NCBI GenBank assembly: GCA_036897625.1
Contig: JAYMTA010000555.1
Coordinates: 1-26,900 of the forward strand
DNA: 26,900 nucleotides
Source of the DNA: Pelargonium cotyledonis
Lineage: Eukaryota > Streptophyta > Magnoliopsida > Geraniales > Geraniaceae
Reading direction: 5' to 3'
The notes beneath the pieces were generated by a model. That model was not told where the DNA came from. It searched no databases and saw only the letters and a list, made by a program, of their open reading frames with translations. Below, piece by piece: positions 20,874 to 26,900 of this stretch (position 1 is its first letter; each line of letters starts with the position of its first letter). A program made the translations under genes and the position numbers.

Positions 20874-23800
20874 TCATTGAGGTGCTGGCCATTTCATGAC
20901 ATCTGATAGTGTCACTGAACTTGGTGTTCCTGATTCTTCCCCGGCTACCGGGGTCTTCTCTTGAGCCGATCCTGCTTCTTCAGTCTCGGGATTGGGTTCT
21001 GTATTAGTTAATGCTGCTTCTTGAGCCTGAGTATCGGCGTAAAGAACATCCTTGATCCTTGAGATGAGCTTGTATGCTAGGCTCTCTATTACCCTCGAGT
21101 AGCTCTCAAGAACAGCTTGTCCTACATCCTGTGAAAGAAGTTCCAATTTTGGTGTTAGTGTTTTGTGTTAGTACTTCTTGATGATTCAATAAAGTCTGAT
21201 AAGCTTTGGATTTCCTTTGAGGTCTCAGGTTCGAGGCTCCTTGTTGCCGACGGTATGGGGAGGGATTTATGGGTTTAAGGAAACTAACAACTAACAGGGT
21301 GACGCCTCCCACGGGGGGTGAGAAACACTGGCCTGCAAAAGCGGGCCTGCTGTCCTTCGCTTATCAAAAAAAAAAAAAAAGTGAAGACGATCGAGGGTTA
21401 AATCTTTAATTTCTACACTTCTGATATGTTCAGAACTATAGATTTTTACTTCTAGGAATCTTGTTATCTAGTTTTTTATGTTCGATTTGGGTTATTCTTG
21501 TGTTGATTTTCGAGATATCGTGATGGTGGCTTCGGTTTTGTTAGAAAAATGCATTTTTATTGGTCAATTTTGTGGGTTTTAGCTTTAAGAATTGACTATA
21601 AAGAACAATCTGATGTTGAGTGCAAAAAGATTTATTTCTGGACGTTACCCTGTTGAATTGGATTTTGGATATGTCAAGTGAGGATTGGGGGAGTCCCGGG
21701 TAACGTTGCTTGATGAGTTGCAAGATTTGTTCGGCCCTCTCTTCGAACATCTCCCTCTTCTCCACACTCACCCACGAGGACTTCGAGTCCTTGTGTGTCA
21801 TTTTCCTCTTCCAAATCACAATAGAGGCCTCGATCTTGTTTTTGAGGTCTAGCACCTGGTGTTCGGTTGTCAAGTTCCTAGACGAGATGAACTGCTCCGC
21901 AGAAAAGGAGTCCATTGTGATGCTCTTGTAGTTGGCCTCGCCAAGGCTGGACCTGGCATTCTATAGAAAAACCGGAAAAGGAAATCAAAGCTATGCCAGC
22001 AAAAATGTCACTGCAGCATTTGTTGACATGAAATTCTGGCTATAGCAAGTTTCAGGAAGAACCAAAAAAAATTGAGGGTCTAAACAATGGTTAAAACTTA
22101 AAAGAGTGAAACACCCTAATTAGGGCTAAAGTTGAAGAAGAGGAAGTCACCTTGGGGAGAGACTCAATGTAGCTTTCAGGAATCTCCATTTCTGATAGAA
22201 TTTGAGCATTTATTTTCATTGCTATTTTCAGAACCTGATTCACAGACTCCTTCTCACATATCAACCAACCTCGGGAAGTCTCCGAGAGCCCCCCTTCGGG
22301 AACTCTAGGAGTCGGTACCCACCATTTGTCATCATTTCTCTGGACAGTCCCGTTTTTGGCATCGCTGGCGTCATCTTTGCTCGATACATACCAAAACTCT
22401 TTTTCGCCCTCAAAATCATCCAAAACATCCTATTCGTCCCAATTTCTATCAGCAAAAAAAACACATAGTTCTTTATAAGAAACTAGGAGAGAACATTTGC
22501 TTACAATGAGCATGTTATCGAGCTCGAGCAGGGAAGGGATGTGCATGATAATATCACCTCTTTGTCGCGTCACCATAACCTATCAAGCATTACACCAAGA
22601 TGATGCAAGCTAGATGTGATGAGAGATGTAGATTTTCAAAAGTTGAGAATATATTATGTTTGTCGGAAATTGAAATGTTGCGTTTGGAATGCTGATAGTA
22701 ACTAATTGAAATGTAAGCATTTCCAGATGATATTCTCGGGATTCCAAATGCCAGGAATCTCAGTTCGTGTTTAGTTGTAGAAAACAATTTTCATTTTTTG
22801 TTTTCGGTTTCACAACTAAAGCAAACCCTTCATTTGTCTCTCCTAGGACTTGTTTTACTTAGTCATAAGAAAATGAACTTCTCTACTAACTTTAACGTTT
22901 CCAGCTGCAGAATCAGGTAACCAAACGGTACCTAATACTCGAAAATTACCTCCATATTTGTTCCATCCTTTGATTTCTGTTGTGCAGGAACAAACTCAAC
23001 TATGTGATCAGTTACTGATAAAAGCCAATCGACCTCTTTTCGCCACCGATCTTTCCTCTCCTGAGGCATGGGCTCTAGTTTTGATGTCTCACCAAAAACA
23101 GAAGCTACATTGTATCAGAATTGCAGGTAATATTAAGAACCCTAAAAACCAGTACTAATTCATTTCTCAAGATTATAAATAGGTTGATGAGACTGATAAA
23201 TAGTTCAGTACCTGCAAGATTTGTAATGGCATTTGACAATGCCAGAGCTGAAGAAACACCTTTTCCTCCACCAGACATGTCTTCACCCAAAAGCAGCTTC
23301 GAAAACTTTTCTTTCATTTGATCCATTTCTGTTCGGATTTACAAAAATACGCATATAATGAGTACAATGTTTATCGTGCTCTGCAGAACTGACAGTTCGT
23401 GTGCATGTCGTGTTTAAGGTTGGTCATGTGTTGTTATACGAGGTAACATGAGCATAACATGTTTATGAACTCATAATACGAGCACATTGCGTTTAACATT
23501 GTAGTTAAAGGCGAGCCTTAAAGAGCCTATGTCTTGCACTTGATCATGCAAGGTACAGCTGGCCCAAACACGTTTATTTCCTGTCGTGTCACATGTTAAA
23601 ACATGAATTGTCAGCTCCAATATTGTCTACGTGTATTACCTGTATTAGTCATTGTAGATCTCAAATTCTTGCCTTCTTTCGCTCTCAACGGAGAAATCTG
23701 ATGCCTATCCGCAAAACTAAACGACTTTGATTTCCGAGTACTTCTCCCTCGATCCACTGCCCGAACAAATGCAACTTCGAGCAAATACCAATCGCCAATG

Positions 23801-24105
23801 CTGCTCGAGGCACGAGTCGAAGGCGTGGACAAGCTCCTTTTGATCCCTTTACGCTGCTTCTTCTTGTGGTTGGTCTTGAAAGATTTGACTTTCCTAATGT
23901 CCCTTTCGGTTTCTTTGCCTAATTTATGGTACGGGAAAGGGCGAGTAAAGGGAGGATGATTTAAGCCTCGTTTCTTGAGAATGAGAGACCGAAGGCGGAT
24001 AATGAAAATTGTTTTCTTGATGCGACCGAGCTGAGAGAGAGAGGGAGGTTTGAGATGTTTTTTCTGTGTTTTTTTGTTGTTGTCACAACAAAAACTTGGG
24101 TGCAT
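20874..24105 (-). CDS. ROPGEF: Rop guanine nucleotide exchange factor (PRONE domain), RopGEF8-13 group
   Basis: Seven exons (24105-23640, 23328-23212, 23104-22950, 22579-22505, 22429-22151, 21960-21649, 21128-20874) join without a break to 552 aa, all with GT..AG borders. RopGEFs load GTP onto plant Rho (Rop) GTPases at the plasma membrane, driving polar growth. The PRONE domain spans about residues 157-510: [20 protein letters not shown] near 167, [46 protein letters not shown] near 305, [31 protein letters not shown], and [20 protein letters not shown] at 469-488. It is closest, from memory, to the RopGEF8/9 type. Odd points: the 155-residue N-terminus is very basic and does not resemble the family's usual leader, while the C-terminus stops soon after the SDVMKW motif (FMGW in relatives). 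ATG 24105 is the first ATG in the open frame; an upstream exon cannot be excluded. Confidence 0.88.
21170..21382 (+). repeat. tRNA-derived SINE with poly(A) tail
   Basis: TTTGAGGTCTCAGGTTCGAG near 21218 contains a good Pol III B box (GGTTCGAGGCTCC). The body is GC-richer than the surroundings and it ends GCTTATC followed by a 15-base A run. This head-body-A-tail layout is typical of plant SINEs. The 5' limit and target duplication are uncertain. It lies in intron 6 of the RopGEF gene, antisense to it. Confidence 0.65.
23385..23617. repeat. MITE with GAACTGACAGTTCGTGT / GAGCTGACAATTCATGT ends
   Basis: AGAACTGACAGTTCGTGT near 23386 faces ACATGAATTGTCAGCTC ending near 23617, an imperfect inverted repeat of about 17 bp with three mismatches. 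CGTGTT and AACACG words fill the interior. It belongs with the 13602 and 9134 copies and lies in intron 1 of the RopGEF gene. Confidence 0.6.
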
Positions 24106-24330
24106 TTTGAGAGAGAGAGACAAGGGAATTGGTTGTTGCAGATTTGTTGTAATAACACACAGAATAGAATTAGATTTTTACTTTTTTGGAATGTGGGATA
24201 GTTTTAGAATAATAGGTTTCTTTGGGAGGTCAATGATGCCCAAAAATAGAAACAAAACTTGCTTGATAGACCATTCTCGTAGCCTTGTTTTAAGGTTACT
24301 TTTTTTGGTAGATCTATGAGCTACTTTTTA
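24106..24330 (-). promoter_or_regulatory. 5' leader and promoter region of the RopGEF gene
   Basis: Read on the minus strand, a CT-rich tract (TCTCTCTCTC just above 24108) precedes the start codon, as in many plant leaders. No TATA box was assigned with confidence. Confidence 0.35.
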
Positions 24331-24769
24331 ATTCTATGTTTAGGGTCATTTGTCTAGTTAAATGTAGTGTGGTTGATTCATCTGACAAAGTCTCTTGTTA
24401 TCGAGAAGGGTTACGTACTTTTACGTATAGGTGAGACGACATTTGATTTGCTGTTCAATCATTTTGTCATCAGATGATCATTTAAATATATATTTCTAAA
24501 CCATCGTGTTAGCGTCATATGGATAAATATTTATATAAATAATTATTTTAAATGTCACGTCAAATGAGACACCCAAATTCTAGATCGGTTGTGAAAGGTA
24601 CTGATGCTTGATTCACACTTGATTTGTAAGTGTGAGGGAAAATTAAAGATTCAAGTGAGTAGATTAACACAAAAATGGAGGAAAAATAAAATCATTCTAA
24701 TGCTATGCATATATGCAGAAACAAATTGATTGAACGATGGTACACGAACATTTAAAAATAATTTTGTTT
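24331..24769. other. AT-rich spacer
   Basis: No gene was seen. A perfect 8-bp hairpin, TCACACTT / AAGTGTGA, occurs around 24615-24637. Confidence 0.4.
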
Positions 24770-25278
24770 CTTATCACGAACGCGTAACTTGCTTTCATTG
24801 CGAGGAACAAACATGCGACGTTCATTTTCTCGACGACAATAACATTGCAGTTGGCATCTTTAGTTGTTCCAGTTGGCATCCGGGTCACCATCGTTTGCGA
24901 CGTCCTAGCATCCACTTGGATGTATCGCTCTGCAACGTCATGGTGTCCACAAGGACATCACAAATCTTGCTGATTAGGACATTTGCAACGTCCACGTGAA
25001 CGCTTAAACGTCACAAACAGTTTTTATAAAAAATGAACATTTCATTCTTCTCTCACCACGTGGACAAAAAATTGCGACACTGTTGCGTCCGCGGACATCC
25101 CTAATTTGAGCCACATGTCCAAATCTTTCTGGCGCCGTTGCATTGCCATTTTACGACGTCGGTGTAGACGCAAAAGAAGATCGCATAAAGTTTTGTGACT
25201 CGATCAACTGCGGCGACATGTTGACGCCGTAACCACGTCGCAATGGACGTCACAAAATGACTTTGTTCCTTTGTAGTG
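24770..25278. mobile_element. CACTA-type transposon end, truncated
   Basis: The segment ends TTTGTAGTG (25270-25278), the complement of the CACTACAAA that starts plant CACTA elements. Upstream it is packed with ACGTC/GACGT words on both strands (TTGCGACGTCC, TGCAACGTCC, AAACGTCACAAA, CGACGTCGGTG, CACGTCGCAATGGACGTCAC), matching CACTA subterminal repeats. No matching CACTACAA start was found to the left, so the element is 5'-truncated or diverged. ORFs across it follow the repeat words and are not considered genes. Confidence 0.55.
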
Positions 25279-26055
25279 TTAAGTGTCCGTCGGGTTTTTT
25301 TATCAGCAAAAGTACCATTGATAAGTACTCCCGAGGAGAGAGAAAGGTACACACTCCATAGAAAAAAAAACAACCAGATACAAGGTGAAATTTGAAAGAT
25401 TAAAAAAAATTAGAAAAAAAAAAAGCACTTCATTTCTTTTTTCAATATGTGAGTCAATATTTTTGACTCTTCAAATGATCAAAATATCAATTATTATGTT
25501 GTGATTTTCTGAAATTTATGGCAGTCTTGACTCGGAAATTTATAAAAAAATCTCATTATTTGTGGAGATTAAATGTGATGTTGATTTACAATTCAATTGA
25601 CTGGGTCAATTGCACCTAAACATATCAACTTTTTTATATATATATATATACTCGTGTTATTTTTAACCGAATAAACACAAATTTAGTATATTCGAAATAA
25701 ATTAATCTTATTTTTTCCTTAATTTCGTCGTTGCTACTGTCTCTTTTTTACTTAATCAACCGACAGATAGATGTCTTGTTATCATCTCGATCTGCATTCA
25801 CTGTATTTTAATTTGTGAGAGTATATTTACTATTGATAAATTGAATCCGTATCGAACCTGCCTCGTTGCAGTTTCTAGGAAGATAGTGTTAAGTGTGTCG
25901 TGCTCAATAATTAAAGCAAAGACTTCTTGAATGCATTTATTGTCACACCAGTCCCTAGCTAACACAAAGACCAACATTTTTCCTTGTATTTTATCTTCAA
26001 ATATATATATATCAATCTACTTTGCCTAATTCTTTGTATATTTGGTTAAAGATAT
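25279..26055. other. AT-rich spacer with a (TA)n run
   Basis: A TA run is at 25635-25651. No gene was seen. The last 100 bp or so lie just upstream of the receptor-like protein relic. Confidence 0.45.
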
Positions 26056-26841
26056 ATGAAGATGATTCTCTTGTCATAGTTGTTTTGGATGCTTGGAGGA
26101 AGAGAGAATTGGTCTCTTAGCCCTCAAAGCTTCCATAAATAACGATTCTCTCCCGTCATGGCGAGCAAATCTTCAAGATTCTTCGGATTGTTGTTTATGG
26201 GAAGGAGTCGAGTGCAATGATATGTCAGGTCGTGTGATCTGAATCGACGTCAACAATACAAGGATACCTCGTATCGGAGGTAACGAAGACTTGTTGAAGA
26301 TACCTCATTATGGACCCAATGCTAAAAATTGGTACCTAAATCTCTCTTTGTTTCTTCCCTTCCGACATCTCAACTCGCTCTACTTATCCAAAAACTACAT
26401 ATCGGGCATCGTTGAGAACCAAGGTCGTCAATTATTAATAATCTACTTCTTTTAGTATTGTTTATATGTGTATTTTGTACTAATTTTAGTTAATATCCAG
26501 ATTTGAAAAATCTCAGGGTACTTGATTTAAGTGACAACTTCTTGTCCGATACGCTTGGAAACATTTTCTCATCTACAAGTAGGCTTTCGTCGCTCAAGTC
26601 GTTAAACTTGAGTAACAATGGTTTCTATCCCTCCCCCAACCAAAGTCGTAAGTTAAAACGGTGAAATTATTATCTTATATTTATCTTTTCGTGAAAAATA
26701 ATGTGCCTGTTTAATTGACGATGATATATATAATCGATAGGTTTTGAAAATGTGTCGTGGTTGAATAAGTTGGAGGTTCTGGATTTATCTGCCAACTATC
26801 CTTTGGGAAACAGCGCCGTAAAATTTCTTGGTGCCAACTAG
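26056..26841 (+). pseudogene. LRR receptor-like protein gene, decayed 5' part
   Basis: Three exon-like blocks (to 26423, 26501-26647, from 26741) read as the start of a plant receptor-like protein. The LRR N-cap is GCLEEERIGLLALKAS, then PSWRAN, DCCLWEGVECNDMSGRVI. It is followed by YLNLSLFLPFRHLNSLYLSK, then LRR units NLRVLDLSDNFLSD and LKSLNLSNNGF, and LNKLEVLDLSANYPLG. Intact relatives are cell-surface proteins of pattern-recognition or developmental signalling. Damage: the ATG at 26056 is out of frame with the N-cap and hits TAG after seven codons, so the signal peptide is lost; TGA at 26240-26242 follows GRVI, where CGA would fit; and the third block ends at TAG 26839-26841, where foreign-looking sequence begins. 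The splice junctions keep phase, so decay seems fairly recent. The remaining LRRs and anchor lie outside the window or are gone. Confidence 0.75.
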
Positions 26842-26900
26842 GGTTGATCACGGGCGGATACCCGCCCCGTTTAGGCTAAATGGTAAACCGCCCGCTTAAG
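26839..26900. mobile_element. Possible 5' end of a hAT-like element
   Basis: From TAGGGTTGATCACGGGCGG the base composition changes abruptly to GC-rich, with a GGGCGG / CCGCCC hairpin at 26852-26867 and GTAAACCGCCCGC further on. TAGGG(N)TG...CGGGC starts are common in plant hAT elements. The right end and target duplication lie beyond the window. Confidence 0.4.

Noticed and set aside
24730-24999. 89-codon ORF with several Cys and His
   Set aside because: The residues come from repeated ACGTC words of the CACTA-like end; spacing does not match a zinc-finger family.
1-26900. A novel multi-gene system, CRISPR-like array or operon
   Set aside because: Genes are ordinary, separately promoted plant genes; the repeats are transposon ends and microsatellites without regular spacing.
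1-26900. tRNA or rRNA genes
   Set aside because: Only SINE-type A/B box remnants were seen, with no complete cloverleaf.

Overview
The window is nuclear DNA of a flowering plant, probably a eudicot. It has AT-rich introns with GT..AG borders, CT-rich 5' leaders, MITE-, SINE- and CACTA-type repeats, and plant-specific protein families (CPP/TCX, RopGEF PRONE, NFD6, receptor-like LRR). I cannot fix the species. I rebuilt the gene models by hand from splice signals and remembered family sequences, without any search.

Layout, left to right. (1) 1-509, +: the 3' end of a gene for an Arg/Gly/Pro-rich RNA-binding-type protein. (2) 2133-8430, +: a complete eight-exon gene for a tesmin/TSO1-like CXC protein (TCX5/TCX6 type, 575 aa), a DNA-binding subunit of plant DREAM-type repressor complexes. 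(3) 16530 down to about 9424, -: an 18-exon relic of a peroxisomal multifunctional beta-oxidation protein (AIM1/MFP type). Its first seven exons and most of exon 8 are open. Downstream it has single-base indels, a nonsense codon in the NAD-binding loop, an internal frameshifting deletion, a broken splice donor and a lost stop and peroxisomal targeting tail. (4) 17633-19573, +: a small three-exon NFD6-like organellar protein (91 aa). (5) 24105 down to 20874, -: a seven-exon Rop guanine-nucleotide exchange factor (552 aa). (6) 26056-26841, +: the 5' part of a decayed LRR receptor-like protein gene, cut off at a hAT-like sequence near the window end.

The order RNA-binding protein / TCX / AIM1 matches, from memory, Arabidopsis At4g28990 / At4g29000 / At4g29010. 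The broken AIM1 copy therefore appears to sit at the ancestral locus, not at a stray insertion.

Introns and spacers carry many short non-autonomous elements: two copies of a GCGTTTGGAT-ended MITE, three sites of a GAGCTGACAATT-ended family, a 234-bp TAGAGTTGACAA-ended element, a 240-bp CACTA-type element and a second CACTA 3' end, two related tRNA-type SINE pieces, and several microsatellites. I see no operon-like or defence-like system. The most informative object is the partly preserved AIM1 relic.
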